A DNA stretch of 64,000 nt from Dyadobacter subterraneus (GTDB lineage: Bacteria > Bacteroidota > Bacteroidia > Cytophagales > Spirosomataceae), in the NCBI RefSeq assembly GCF_015221875.1, contig NZ_JACYGY010000001.1, forward strand, positions 4,318,501 to 4,382,500, written 5' to 3'. The stretch's first letter is position 1. Each line of letters starts with the position of its first letter. This document shows, in pieces, positions 16,948-26,101 of this stretch. Both the position numbers and the translations under genes were made by a program. The notes under the pieces were generated by a model. It did not search any database. It saw only the letters and a program-made list of their open reading frames with translations, and was not told the DNA's origin.

Positions 16948-17688
16948 ATGAAAAAGTTAGAAAACAAGATAGCATTGGTAACTGGCGGCAGCAGAGGAAT
17001 CGGGGCAGCCATTGTGCGCAGACTGGCGGCCGATGGCGCAAAAGTAGCCTTTACCTACACCAGCTCGGCCGATAAAGCCAAAGCGTTAGCAGCCGAAATC
17101 AATGCCGGCGGTGGCAATGCCCTGGCTATTGCTGCGGATAATGTCAAACCAGAAGCGGTCATTGAGGCAGTCCGCACAACAGTGCAGACCTTCGGTGGGC
17201 TGGATATTCTGGTTAGCAATGCTGGCGTGTACATCGGAAAAGATTTTGGTGAACATACCATTGAAGACTATGACCAGGTAATGGATGTTAATGTAAAAGC
17301 CGTATTTGTAGCTGCCCTTGAAGCAGTCAAGCATCTGAAAAGCGGTGGACGGATCATTACTATTGGCAGCAATATGGCTGACAATGCGCTGAGCGCGCAA
17401 ACCACTTTGTACACCATGAGCAAATCGGCGCTTCAAGGCTTGACCCGCGGGCTGGCCCGCGACCTTGGCCCGAAGGGAATCACGGTAACGCTCGTGCAGC
17501 CCGGCCCGGTCAATACAGACATGAACCCCGCTGACAGCGAGCTGGCCAACATCCTCCGCAGCAAAATGGCGATCCCGGCTTACGGCACAGGAGAAGACAT
17601 TGCCGGACTTGTCTCTTTTCTTGCCAGTGAGGAAGGAAAATATATTACCGGCTCGTGGGTTACCATTGACGGAGGACTGAATGCATAA
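16948..17688 (+). CDS. Short-chain dehydrogenase/reductase (classical SDR)
   Basis: A 246-residue oxidoreductase of the FabG-like 3-oxoacyl/aldehyde reductase type. TGGSRGIG is at 12-19, NAG at 91-93, the catalytic Ser at 141 and YTMSK (Tyr155/Lys159). The C-terminal GSWVTIDGGLNA is classical. Its GC-rich coding sequence contrasts with the AT-rich flanks. An inverted repeat (17713-17742) follows 24 bp after the stop and probably ends the transcript, although it lacks a T-tract. The divergent HxlR regulator with a conserved N-terminal Cys suggests induction by reactive carbonyls or quinones. Confidence 0.9.
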   Translation: MKKLENKIALVTGGSRGIGAAIVRRLAADGAKVAFTYTSSADKAKALAAEINAGGGNALAIAADNVKPEAVIEAVRTTVQTFGGLDILVSNAGVYIGKDFGEHTIEDYDQVMDVNVKAVFVAALEAVKHLKSGGRIITIGSNMADNALSAQTTLYTMSKSALQGLTRGLARDLGPKGITVTLVQPGPVNTDMNPADSELANILRSKMAIPAYGTGEDIAGLVSFLASEEGKYITGSWVTIDGGLNA

Positions 17689-19045
17689 CCATAAATTTCC
17701 GCTTATTTACCAGGAAGCTATTTTGGAAACGACATAGCTTCCCGGTAGTAGGCACAAAAACCCAATCAACAATACAGAGCGTCTAGATGAAGACAAAGGT
17801 TATTTCACCGTACAATTAAAGGCGGGCGCCATTTTTGATTTGTGTATCAACAAGACCTAATTCTGTTTTAATTGCAATCAAATTTAAAAAATTGAACCGA
17901 TAGGAATATTTCACAAAAACCGCAGGATTATTTTGGGTATAACTTTATAGGTATCGTCAACGACAGCCTTGGCTTTAAAAAAAGACCAGTTCAGTTGGAT
18001 ATATTTCAAAAATATGTAAAAATGCAGGTATTGCTGGGAACCAGTCAAGTCAGATCTCTTTGTGCATAAACACGCTGCTTAGAACGGTAAATGACCAGAA
18101 AACTCTCTTCGCGGATGATCCGAAACATATCGCCCGTCCCGGCGCGTAAACGTATTCGTAAATCTTCAAGCAAAACCTCTAAAAGATACTATTGCCATAG
18201 TCAGCCTATCCTACACAAAGCAAATTTGTAAGCCACGCTCATACCAGCCGAACCTTTTGGACTTCCTCAGCGTCAGGCATCTATGTTTAACCAATAATTT
18301 AAATAGACTGCATATTGCTTTTAAACTGCTATATCGAAGATGTTTTACTTGACATCTGTGAGATCGCTGTGGCAATACCTCCATGGTTTTAATTCGGCCT
18401 TTAAGCAGATATTCTCCAACAGACCTGAGTACGTATGTGGCCTGAAAAAGGTGAAGTGTTTTTGTTTGTAAACTTTTGTACGACGATACACCGATCCTTT
18501 GATAACCGTAGTGCAGCTTTCAAATGGGTGCAAAGTTCCTGAATCCTTGTAAGGATATTGAGAACATTGCCCGTGAAGATGATTCAATTTTCAGCGATCC
18601 GATCTCTCCCGCAGCAACCAATCTTGAATGCAGTCCCGCTTTAAATTTCGGCAAAAGGCTGAATCTACTGCTGCAATTTTCAGCCTGACTTTTCAAAGGG
18701 CGTTTGACAGTTACTGAGAGATCAATGGAATTCTTGTAAGGTCTCGAATTAACTGACATTGTCCTGATTTTTGGCAATTGCAGTAGAAGACTTCATATCC
18801 AGAAACATAAATATCCTATCCTGCTTAACATGAAGCAGGATTTTCCAAAAAAGTCAGCCAATATACCTGGCCGTGTCATCCTATAAATTTATTAAGGAAA
18901 TGCACTGCCACATCCGTAGACCACGCAAACTGCCGGCTGTTTGATTTTGCTATATTTCCGTTTGATTCTGCCAATTCTGCGAATGCAGGCTTACTTAATT
19001 TTGAATCGTTAAAAACACCGCAATGGTGACAGCTTAAACATTAAA
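17689..19045. other. 1.35-kb gene-poor region with decayed fragments
   Basis: Contains a perfect 9-bp inverted repeat just after the SDR (GGAAGCTAT 17713-17721, ATAGCTTCC 17734-17742). A minus-strand stretch open from 18188 to a stop at 18045-18047 reads like a protein tail (LLEVLLEDLRIRLRAGTGD, FRIIREESFLVIYRSKQRV). A plus-strand stretch near 17780-17860 reads RLDEDKGYFTVQLKAG. Neither has a start or a recognised family. TAATTTTG at 18996-19003 is a plausible -7 element for the SDR operon that begins at 19046. Confidence 0.4.
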
Positions 19046-19840
19046 ATGGAAAATAATCAGAATAACAATTCAGAACTTAAGGGTAAAGTCGCTCTTGTAA
19101 CGGGCGGAACAAAAGGTATAGGAAAAGCCATTGCCGACAGATTGGGACAAGCTGGTGCAACTGTAATTATAATAGCTAGAAATGGGCCTGTCGACAATCT
19201 ATATGGACATCATTTTATCCAAGCAGATTTGGTAAAGGCGGAAGAGGCAGCACCTGTTATCGCAGGAATTCTCCAAAAATTTGGTACTGTTGATATTCTC
19301 ATCAACAACATGGGTGGATCAAGCAGTCCTTCAGGCGGTTTCAGTACTCTGACAGACGAGCACTGGGAGAATGATCTGAGACTCAACCTGCTGGCTCCGG
19401 CACGTGTAGACAGGGAAGTTTTGCCAACAATGCTTGAAAAGAAAAATGGTGTTATTATCCATATATCTTCAGTCAGCGGGATAATTCCTATTTGGGAGTC
19501 TTTGGGCGCCTACGCGGTAGCCAAGGCGGCCTTGATCAATTATAGTAAAAGCCTTTCGAAAGAAGTTAGCTCCAAAGGCGTTCGTGTGCTGACCGTATCA
19601 CCCGGTATGGTCAAAACCGAAACAATGAGTAATTACCTGCAAACACTCGCTGATGAGGCGGGTATCACCATAGAAGACAGCACAGATGCTGCAATGAAAA
19701 GCCTTGGCGGCATTCCTATGGGTAGAATGGCAAATCCTGAGGATGTCGCAGAACTGGTAGGCTATTTGGTTTCACCAAGAGCATCCTACCTATCAGGAGC
19801 AAACTACATCATTGACGGTGGAACAAACCCGACCGTGTAA
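19046..19840 (+). CDS. Short-chain dehydrogenase/reductase (NNMG variant)
   Basis: A 264-residue oxidoreductase. TGGTKGIG is at 19-26, the NNAG motif is changed to NNMG (87-90), followed by a Gly/Ser/Pro-rich loop, with catalytic Ser at 142 and YAVAK (Tyr156/Lys160). The C-terminus is SGANYIIDGGTNPTV. It is a clear paralogue of the SDR at 26692 (shared GGFS.L.D..WENDL.LNLLA block). It is first in a run of four same-strand genes: SDR, NTF2-like, SDR, SDR. Such SDRs are often annotated as ketoacyl or sugar-alcohol reductases; the substrate is not determinable. Confidence 0.9.
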   Translation: MENNQNNNSELKGKVALVTGGTKGIGKAIADRLGQAGATVIIIARNGPVDNLYGHHFIQADLVKAEEAAPVIAGILQKFGTVDILINNMGGSSSPSGGFSTLTDEHWENDLRLNLLAPARVDREVLPTMLEKKNGVIIHISSVSGIIPIWESLGAYAVAKAALINYSKSLSKEVSSKGVRVLTVSPGMVKTETMSNYLQTLADEAGITIEDSTDAAMKSLGGIPMGRMANPEDVAELVGYLVSPRASYLSGANYIIDGGTNPTV

Positions 19841-19880
19841 TTATTTAAAATCAACCCATTAATTATTTAAATCAAACAAA

Positions 19881-20366
19881 ATGAGTCAACCAAAATATAA
19901 AATCAGCAGTGAAAGAGAGATCGAAAATCTAATCGCACATTACACACATTTATTGGATAAGGGTGACTTTGCCGGAGTAGGTACTTTGTTTTCAAATGGT
20001 AGAATAGGCTCTCTTGGCGAATTCACAGACGGTGTAAATATTGAAGCAATGCTTAAATCTAATCTTCAGCTTTATCCTAACGGTACGCCACAGACAGTCC
20101 ACGTAACAACGAATACGGTTATACGGATAAGCGATGATGAAACCTTAGCTACTGCGAAGTCTTATCTTATTATCTATCAGCAGGATACCGAGCGGTCATT
20201 TCCGCTGCAGCCAGTCATGACAGGTACTTATGACGATGTCTTTGTTCGCATCGACGGTAAATGGCATTTTAAAGAAAGAAGTCTTTCTATGGGTTTTGCC
20301 GGAGACTTGTCACACCATGCAAATCCAAACGGCCCATCTGCAAAAATACTGAAAGAAAATGAATAG
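19881..20366 (+). CDS. NTF2/SnoaL-like fold protein
   Basis: A 161-residue cone-shaped alpha+beta barrel protein. The opening EREIENLIAHYTHLLDKGDFAGVGTLF is the typical helix pair of SnoaL-like polyketide cyclase/dehydratase or ring-hydroxylating-dioxygenase small-subunit relatives. VHVTTNTVIRISDDETLATAKSYLII and GTYDDVFVRIDGKWHFKERSL form the curved sheet. Enzymatic members isomerise or dehydrate small hydrophobic ketones, and placement between two SDRs fits a shared small-molecule pathway. It lies 40 bp after the preceding SDR and overlaps the next gene by 8 bp, so it is translationally coupled. Confidence 0.85.
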   Translation: MSQPKYKISSEREIENLIAHYTHLLDKGDFAGVGTLFSNGRIGSLGEFTDGVNIEAMLKSNLQLYPNGTPQTVHVTTNTVIRISDDETLATAKSYLIIYQQDTERSFPLQPVMTGTYDDVFVRIDGKWHFKERSLSMGFAGDLSHHANPNGPSAKILKENE

Positions 20367-21087
20367 CATAAAAACTGCTCTGGTAACCGGAGCAAACAAA
20401 GGCATAGGACTTGCTACAGTAGAAAGGCTGGCCAGACACGGCTATAAAGTATGGCTGGGATCGCGCGACTTTTCGCGCGGTCAGGCAGCTGTTGAAAGCC
20501 TTCGCGCCAAGGGACTGGACGTGCACTTGCTCACGATTGACGTCGCAGATGACGACAGTGTATCGAAAGCGGCATACTTTTTAACTAAACAAACAACGCA
20601 TCTGGATATTTTAATTAATAACGCCGGTGTCGCGCTGAACCTGAAAAGCCTTCCCAGCGATGAAAAAATGAGCCTGATCAGGGAAACTTTTGAAACGAAT
20701 ACTTTCGGGCCAATCCGCGTAACTCAGGCTTTTCTGCCTTTGCTGAAAGCGGCTGAGCAGGCCCGCATCATCATGTTAAGTAGTATTGTTGGCTCTATCG
20801 GCTTGAGTTCAGATCCCGACATCATCTACGGACAGGTCAATTTTATGGGTTATTCCAGTTCAAAAGCAGCACTCAATATGGTCACCGTTGCATTTGCCAA
20901 GGAACTGGGACCTTCAGGGATCAAAGTTTATGCCGTCGAGCCCGGACACATACGTACTGACCTCAACGAAAATACAGGAACTCTAAGTACTCATGAAGGC
21001 GCAGCTGTACCGCTGCGCTATGCGACGAGGAATCTGGACGTTACAAACGGAGGCTTTTTTGGACCGGAAGGCGCCCTCCCCTGGTAG
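20359..21087 (+). CDS. Short-chain dehydrogenase/reductase (carbonyl-reductase-like)
   Basis: A 242-residue SDR similar in layout to plant/animal carbonyl reductases. TGANKGIG is at 10-17, NNAG at 87-90, Ser at 141-142, then a longer loop (IGLSSDPDIIYGQVNFMG) before YSSSK (Tyr165/Lys169). It ends with NGGFFGPEGALPW, typical of the carbonyl-reductase-like branch (the FG-pathway of menadione and aldehyde reduction in characterised members). The start overlaps the NTF2 gene stop by 8 bp. Third gene of the SDR/NTF2 operon. Confidence 0.9.
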   Translation: MNSIKTALVTGANKGIGLATVERLARHGYKVWLGSRDFSRGQAAVESLRAKGLDVHLLTIDVADDDSVSKAAYFLTKQTTHLDILINNAGVALNLKSLPSDEKMSLIRETFETNTFGPIRVTQAFLPLLKAAEQARIIMLSSIVGSIGLSSDPDIIYGQVNFMGYSSSKAALNMVTVAFAKELGPSGIKVYAVEPGHIRTDLNENTGTLSTHEGAAVPLRYATRNLDVTNGGFFGPEGALPW

Positions 21088-21190
21088 TCAGACCATATGG
21101 ATTGCTCTCAATAAAGCGCTGAATGGTTCTCTGGTTAGATCTGAAATCAGTAGAAGAAAAAAGGCAAATCATTATTTAAAAAGTATAGAA

Positions 21191-21946
21191 ATGAATAAGT
21201 TAATAGATAAAGTTGCAATCGTAACAGGAGCATCTAAAGGAATTGGAGCATCAATTGCCACCTATTTTGCAGCCGAAGGCGCAAAGGTTGTGGTTAATTA
21301 TGCTTCCAGTAAAGAAGGAGCTGACAAAGTGGTAAAAGCCATAACGGATAACGGGGGTATCGCCATTGCGGTGCAGGGCGATGTGTCGATAGAGAGTGAT
21401 GTAAGCAGGATTTTTGAAGAAACAAAAAGTGCCTTTGGAACATTAGACATTCTGGTGAACAATGCCGGCATTTTTCAGTATGCGCCCATTGAGGATGTCA
21501 AAGCAGATTCTTTCCATCAACAGTTCAACATTAATGTCCTTGGATCTGTACTTGCTATTCAGCAATCACTAAAACTGTTTGGTACTAGGGGTGGAAACAT
21601 AATCAACATTAGCTCGGGGGCGAGTAGGACGCCGGTTCCAACAGGAGCAATATATTCTGCATCAAAAGCGGCACTTGATGCGGTTACTGTTTCTTTGTCG
21701 AAAGAATTTAGCGGCAGAAATATTCGTATCAATTCTCTTTTACCCGGGGCGATAGAAACTGAAGGTACCCATAACAATGGTTTCATTGGCAGTGATTTTC
21801 ACACAAAAATAGTCGCCAATACATCACTTGGCCGTACCGGTCAGCCTGAAGACGTTGCAAAAGTCGCCTTATTTCTTGCTTCGGATGATTCCGGATGGAT
21901 TACAGGTGAACAAATTTCTGTTTCAGGAGGAATTTTCGGACTTTAA
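21191..21946 (+). CDS. Short-chain dehydrogenase/reductase (classical SDR)
   Basis: A 251-residue oxidoreductase. ATG at 21191 is chosen because MNKLIDKVAIVTG is the usual SDR N-terminus; the same frame extends upstream to 20993 only because it overlaps the previous gene. TGASKGIG is at 12-19, NNAG at 90-93, Ser at 142 and YSASK (Tyr155/Lys159). The C-terminus is GEQISVSGGIFGL, with Ser in place of Asp in the usual xDGG. Last gene of the operon beginning at 19046. FabG/glucose-dehydrogenase-like; the substrate is unknown. Confidence 0.9.
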   Translation: MNKLIDKVAIVTGASKGIGASIATYFAAEGAKVVVNYASSKEGADKVVKAITDNGGIAIAVQGDVSIESDVSRIFEETKSAFGTLDILVNNAGIFQYAPIEDVKADSFHQQFNINVLGSVLAIQQSLKLFGTRGGNIINISSGASRTPVPTGAIYSASKAALDAVTVSLSKEFSGRNIRINSLLPGAIETEGTHNNGFIGSDFHTKIVANTSLGRTGQPEDVAKVALFLASDDSGWITGEQISVSGGIFGL

Positions 21947-21982
21947 CTGAGTTTCCAGGATTTTAAATTAAGTTAAAAGAGT

Positions 21983-22029
21983 AAAAAAACAGGTGAGCGG
22001 TAAAATTTCGTCAAGTTTACCGCTCACCT
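21983..22029 (-). terminator. Strong intrinsic terminator, minus-strand direction
   Basis: A perfect 14-bp stem (arms 21991-22004 and 22016-22029) with an 11-base loop is followed, on the minus strand, by a run of seven T (21983-21989). It overlaps the stop codon of the broken secreted-protein gene at 22017-22311 and would also stop read-through from the plus-strand SDR operon. Confidence 0.8.
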
Positions 22030-22311
22030 GCCTGGATTTTGATCTGAAAATCTGGATTTGCCTGATATACATAACATGTATTCTCTTTCCACATTGCCCA
22101 TTCAGAGATTGTTTCATTCAGTGCGTTGCCCGGAAAGTGATGATTAACAGGGTCCACTTGAGCTTCCCGAAACATTTTAAAAACACTTTCCGGTGCTATA
22201 TGATACCCTTTGGGACGGATCTTCTCGGTTAGCAGAAGAATTCAGTGTCTGAGCGCAAATCTTAGCCATCGCAGTTAGATTCAACATAACCATTAAACAG
22301 ATACTTCGCAT
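22017..22311 (-). pseudogene. Small secreted protein gene with a frameshift
   Basis: From ATG at 22311 the minus strand encodes a signal-peptide-like start (MRSICLMVMLNLTAMAKICAQ) and then drifts to a stop. The adjacent frame is open from about 22240 and reads as good protein: TEKIRPKGYHIAPESVFKMF, HHFPGNALNETISEWAMWK, NPDFQIKIQAGER, ending at 22017-22019 inside the terminator. One frameshift near 22235-22245 joins the two into a protein of about 95 residues. No known family. The well-placed terminator supports a formerly or actually real gene; a sequencing error is possible. Confidence 0.6.
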
Positions 22312-22342
22312 TACTGGATAATCGGTTCTTTTTTCGGCAAAT

Positions 22343-22927
22343 TCATTCCAACACTTTTAAATTCAGTTCAATCATTTCTTTTGTAAAACCATCGTGACCA
22401 TACATCCGCCTTGTTACATTGATGCCATTCCAAAGATTAATTAAATGACGGCCTAGCAATTCAGGACTTTGGGTAGTTTTTAAGAATCCTGATACCTGTG
22501 CTTTTCGTAGTGCTTCGCAAAAAACAGCTTCTATTTCTTTTAAGAGCGTAACGATTAATTCTCTTGAATGCTGATCGGTGGTCGACATTTCAATCAAGGA
22601 ATTTCCCAGATAACAGCCGACAGCTTGCAGGAACGCCGGCGTATCAGTCATGGACAAAAAAAATTCTTTAATGTAAAGCACTGGATTCTCCTGCTGCATG
22701 AGCTTGTTTCGAAAATCATTGTTGCAATTGGATGCAAACTGCACAAGGGTTTTCTGATAAAGTTCTTTCTTACCCCCCTTGAATGAAAGATAAAAACTGC
22801 CTGTGCTTACTCCCATCGCAGTGATAAGCTCGTCGGCAGATGACATGTGATATCCTTTTTTCCAAAATACTGTAAGCGCCTTTTTGATTAATTCCTTCTC
22901 GTCAAATAATTTGTGTCTGCCGGCCAT
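22343..22927 (-). CDS. TetR-family transcriptional regulator
   Basis: A 194-residue regulator. The N-terminal TetR HTH is at residues 10-55 (ELIKKALTVFWKKGYHMSSADELITAMGVSTGSFYLSF in outline), with an all-helical ligand domain afterwards. GVSTGSFY is the recognition helix. A partial palindrome lies 17-40 bp upstream of the start (TTGATTTTTGAA ... TTCAATCAA, about 22944-22968) and could be its own operator. Neighbours are the broken secreted-protein gene downstream and, after a 430-bp gap, the azoreductase. The target is uncertain. Confidence 0.88.
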   Translation of the reverse strand: MAGRHKLFDEKELIKKALTVFWKKGYHMSSADELITAMGVSTGSFYLSFKGGKKELYQKTLVQFASNCNNDFRNKLMQQENPVLYIKEFFLSMTDTPAFLQAVGCYLGNSLIEMSTTDQHSRELIVTLLKEIEAVFCEALRKAQVSGFLKTTQSPELLGRHLINLWNGINVTRRMYGHDGFTKEMIELNLKVLE

Positions 22928-23357
22928 AATACCCGATATTAAATTGATTTTTGAATTACTTCAATCAAATACTTAGCGATTTCTAATTAAAGATCTTTGT
23001 AAGCTGATCTTTTTAGATAACCAATGTAGTTCACATTTGCAGAAAGTTGGAGTGGGCCGTAAAACTTCCAGGTAATTTTCGGTTTCACTTTAAAAGCTGA
23101 TCACCCAACTTCTCACACACAAACTTTGCCAGAGCACAACTTCGCAGTAAATCTTCAGCCTCAAGAACCGGCTTATGTTTAAAAGGGCAACGCAGCTACT
23201 GCAATAGGCAATAGCAGCTCATTGAATAAGACAGTAATCCAATACTACAATACTGATACGCTTACCACCATTTCTTTCAGAAGGTATTTGAGGGGCAGCA
23301 TGCAGTAGCCTTGCAAGGTCGTAAAACCGTCTGGTGCATTGCCTGTTCTTTTGTAGT
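22928..23357. other. Intergenic region
   Basis: 430 bp. Holds the TetR promoter region with its partial palindrome (22944-22968). A short minus-strand stretch ending at a stop at 23085-23087 (KHKPVLEAEDLLRSCALAKF...) reads like a protein tail but lacks a start. Nothing else recognised. Confidence 0.4.
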
Positions 23358-23954
23358 TTAAATTACTATGCTATCAATCGCTTGTTGAAGAGCCGTTTCT
23401 TTGATGATTGGAACATTTAATCCTTGCACGCGATAAATAGTCACGTCTGTAATCCCGATAAAGCCGAATATAAAACGTAAATACGGTTCTGCGAAATCAT
23501 AAAGTTTAAACGGGCCTTCTGTAAAAATGCCGCCCGATGATAAACCGATGTACAACTTTTTGCCGGTAACAAAACCTTGGGCACCATTTTCAGTAAAAGC
23601 AAAGGTTTTATTCGCTCGTACAATATGATCTATCCAGGACTTTAAAGCCGTGTGTATCGTAAAATTATACATTGGAGCGCCAATCACAATTATATCCGTT
23701 TCCAACAATTGTGCGATGGCATCCTCTGATTTTTTAGCAGCCGCGGCAAGCTCAGGGGTAAATTCCTCTTCTGGGGTAAAGAATGAACCAATATGCACTT
23801 CTTCCAGATTTGGAAAAGGTTCAGTGGACAGGTTGCGCGTCGTTACTATACTGCCTACATTGGCCTGTATTAATTTTTCAACTATCGCACTGCTTAGTTT
23901 TGTACTGATCGAGGCTTCTCCACGGGGACTTGATATCAGATGAAATATTCTCAT
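23358..23954 (-). CDS. azoR: FMN-dependent NADH-azoreductase
   Basis: A 198-residue flavodoxin-fold quinone/azo-compound reductase. SSPRGEASIS at the N-terminus is the FMN phosphate loop, PMYNFTIHTALKSWIDHIVR is the central AzoR signature, FAFTENGAQG and LSSGGIF follow in order, and length matches the family (about 200). Known members reduce quinones and azo dyes by two-electron transfer from NADH and protect against thiol-reactive electrophiles. It is followed on the same strand by an AraC regulator (24073-24978, upstream in transcription), which fits an inducible detoxification unit. The symbol is given by family. Confidence 0.88.
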   Translation of the reverse strand: MRIFHLISSPRGEASISTKLSSAIVEKLIQANVGSIVTTRNLSTEPFPNLEEVHIGSFFTPEEEFTPELAAAAKKSEDAIAQLLETDIIVIGAPMYNFTIHTALKSWIDHIVRANKTFAFTENGAQGFVTGKKLYIGLSSGGIFTEGPFKLYDFAEPYLRFIFGFIGITDVTIYRVQGLNVPIIKETALQQAIDSIVI

Positions 23955-24072
23955 TGCTTAATCCTAATTATACAGCATACCGCTGGTGGCTAATTCCAAT
24001 AGCTTTAACAGTGTAAAATTAGGTCAGATGCCACCCGAAAAATGGTGAGAATCAAACGAAAATATAGCAAAA

Positions 24073-24978
24073 TCAAACAGTAAGCACTTTCCTTAACCCC
24101 CCAGGTGTTGTACCTGCATTTCTCTTAAAAAATTTAATAAAATGAGCCAGATCCTCAAAGCCCAGACACCAGGCTATTTCATTAATATTCCATTCTGTAT
24201 TTTGCAAGAGAATTTTAGCTTCTAAAAAAATTCTGTCTGCAATTAATTGTGATGTTGTTTTCTCTGTTACTTCTTTCAACGACCTGTTAAGGTGATTTAC
24301 GTGTACAAATAATGCGTCAGCAAATTCAGCCGGGTGCCTTAAAATCATTTTGTATGCCGGGTTCAGAATAGGAAACTGCCCTTCGAGTAGTTCCTTAAAG
24401 TGGTTGCTGAGCCGCAACGAGCTGTTGGATTCCCTTGATTTCAGATCAGGAGTAGGCCGCAATTTGAGCGTATCCAGTATCAGTTGAAGGACCAGGACCC
24501 TTATTGTATCATATTTATAGGTAAAATTAAGCTCGTTTTCATGCTCCATTTTCTCAAAAAGTTTCGTAAAGGATTCCATTTGTGCAGCTGAGATTTCCGT
24601 CAATGGCGATGCTCCCGGTATGAATAGCGGATAATCGTTAATGTTGACAAACTGATCAAAAAACTTTTCTGTAAAGACACAAAGATAGCCCGAATACTGC
24701 TCACCGAGCGGCTCGAAGTGGTAAACCATATTCGGCCTGGAAAATAAAATAGCCTGTTCTTTCATTTCCGACATTTTGTCGGCATAATAAATCCGGTTAG
24801 CCCCATGATGAATGCTGATCTTGAAAAGGCCTTTCTGATTATAGGGTAAACAGCTAAACTTTTGATCTCCACCTGGAACACGGACTACTTGAAAATCTTC
24901 TTTTAGAAGTTCTTTTTGCAAAGCCCTGGCTCTGTCATAAGTTATATTTGTTCTGGGCACTAAAAACTGGATGTCCAT
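24073..24978 (-). CDS. AraC-family transcriptional regulator
   Basis: A 301-residue regulator. An N-terminal cupin-like sensing half (residues 20-150; FKISIHHGANRIYYADKM) resembles those of AraC regulators of the Bacteroidota arabinose-binding type. The C-terminal HTH pair is at about 200-298: LNRSLKEVTEKTTSQLIADR, then INEIAWCLGFEDLAHFIKFFKRNAGTTP. It sits directly upstream of azoR on the same strand (118 bp gap) and downstream of the saccharopine-dehydrogenase-like gene, so it may regulate either. The effector is unknown. Confidence 0.88.
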   Translation of the reverse strand: MDIQFLVPRTNITYDRARALQKELLKEDFQVVRVPGGDQKFSCLPYNQKGLFKISIHHGANRIYYADKMSEMKEQAILFSRPNMVYHFEPLGEQYSGYLCVFTEKFFDQFVNINDYPLFIPGASPLTEISAAQMESFTKLFEKMEHENELNFTYKYDTIRVLVLQLILDTLKLRPTPDLKSRESNSSLRLSNHFKELLEGQFPILNPAYKMILRHPAEFADALFVHVNHLNRSLKEVTEKTTSQLIADRIFLEAKILLQNTEWNINEIAWCLGFEDLAHFIKFFKRNAGTTPGGLRKVLTV

Positions 24979-25101
24979 ATTGATTTGGTATTTGGCTCAG
25001 CGATTTCACAAAAACTAAGTGGAAAATCCGGTAGCAATTATTAAATAACAGGTGAATAATTGTAATGTACTGAATTGGTCCTGTTCCAAAATAATATGAT
25101 A

Positions 25102-26100
25102 CTACAGGTCGATAATCTCGACTTGTAATGATTGCAGTAGCTGCTCTCCATAGACAGAAGCCGGCGATTGGAAGCCTGCTTTATAAGAGCCGTCTAATTC
25201 ACGCGATACAACCTCGATTGCCGCAGTAACAGTTGGCATATAGCCCGCTGGCATAGTGGCTATCGATCTTACAACAGATCCATCGGCTCCTGTTACCTCG
25301 GCCAAAATTCTGCTCGGTTCTTCCGAATCTGGATTTATTTCTTCGTCCATGACCGTTGAATGGTCTGACCCTTTGGTTGCCGGCAACGCCATTTGAAAAA
25401 ACTCTTCAATATTAGGGATGCCCGTTGATTTGTAACACAATACAATCCCACCCAGTGGTGTTGGAAAGCACTGCCGTGGACCACTGCCAAAATCAAACGC
25501 AGAAGGTTCTGCGACAGGTAATTGCCGGATCAACCCGTTTATTCTTACAAGAATACCTGCCTGGATAATGTTGGCACTGCTGGCGACAGAACCCGGTGTA
25601 AACCCGCCGCTGTATTGAAAAGCTGACCTTAAAGCAACAGGATTTTTCACCCGCTTGGCAGCGTGAACGATCAGTGGATCATACATCGAAAAAAGCCCGG
25701 CTCCGGAAAGTATCATAATACCAGAGGCTGTCGCTGCTGAATTTTTAGACTCGGCAAGGCGATAAATATCAACTTCTGCCGCGATGTCAACATAATGTAC
25801 CTGATTTTTAATACAGGCCTCCATGGCCGGTTCTGCGGTTTCACTAAAGGGACCTGCGGTGTTCAGCAAACACGTTTTTTCTAAAAGGCTTTTTTCCCAG
25901 CCCGATTTATCTGCCACTGAAAATACATGGTAAGGAACATTTAGCTGTTGTGATAACGCCGAAAGTTTTTCCTCATTTCTACCCGCAATCTCAAAATCAA
26001 GGCCACGTCTGGCAGCCTCGTGGCAAATCATTAATCCTGTATATCCTGTTGCGCCGTATATGAGCAGTTTTGTGCCGGCAACTTCATTTGATATTTCCAT
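25102..26100 (-). CDS. Saccharopine-dehydrogenase-like NAD(P)-binding protein
   Basis: A 332-residue protein with an N-terminal Rossmann domain (LLIYGATGYTGLMICHEAARRG, residues 12-33; AGRNEEKLSALS) of the saccharopine dehydrogenase NADP-binding type. These proteins include the trans-acting enoyl reductases of actinobacteria and many uncharacterised membrane-associated oxidoreductases. CLLNTAGPFSETAEPAMEACI and VHYVDIAAE are conserved blocks. True lysine-pathway saccharopine dehydrogenases are longer, so that role is unlikely. The stop of the preceding gene (26102) and this start (26100) nearly touch, so the two genes are cotranscribed. Confidence 0.82.
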   Translation of the reverse strand: MEISNEVAGTKLLIYGATGYTGLMICHEAARRGLDFEIAGRNEEKLSALSQQLNVPYHVFSVADKSGWEKSLLEKTCLLNTAGPFSETAEPAMEACIKNQVHYVDIAAEVDIYRLAESKNSAATASGIMILSGAGLFSMYDPLIVHAAKRVKNPVALRSAFQYSGGFTPGSVASSANIIQAGILVRINGLIRQLPVAEPSAFDFGSGPRQCFPTPLGGIVLCYKSTGIPNIEEFFQMALPATKGSDHSTVMDEEINPDSEEPSRILAEVTGADGSVVRSIATMPAGYMPTVTAAIEVVSRELDGSYKAGFQSPASVYGEQLLQSLQVEIIDL

Positions 26101-26101
26101 A

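Noticed and set aside
18345..18777. Two minus-strand frames of 80 and 85 codons
   Set aside because: Rich in Ser, Lys and Arg without structure; no homology recognised, and the opposite strand also has readable pieces.
20993..21190. 66-codon N-terminal extension of the SDR at 21191
   Set aside because: It overlaps the end of the preceding SDR gene in another frame and has no SDR character; the family N-terminus starts at the ATG at 21191.
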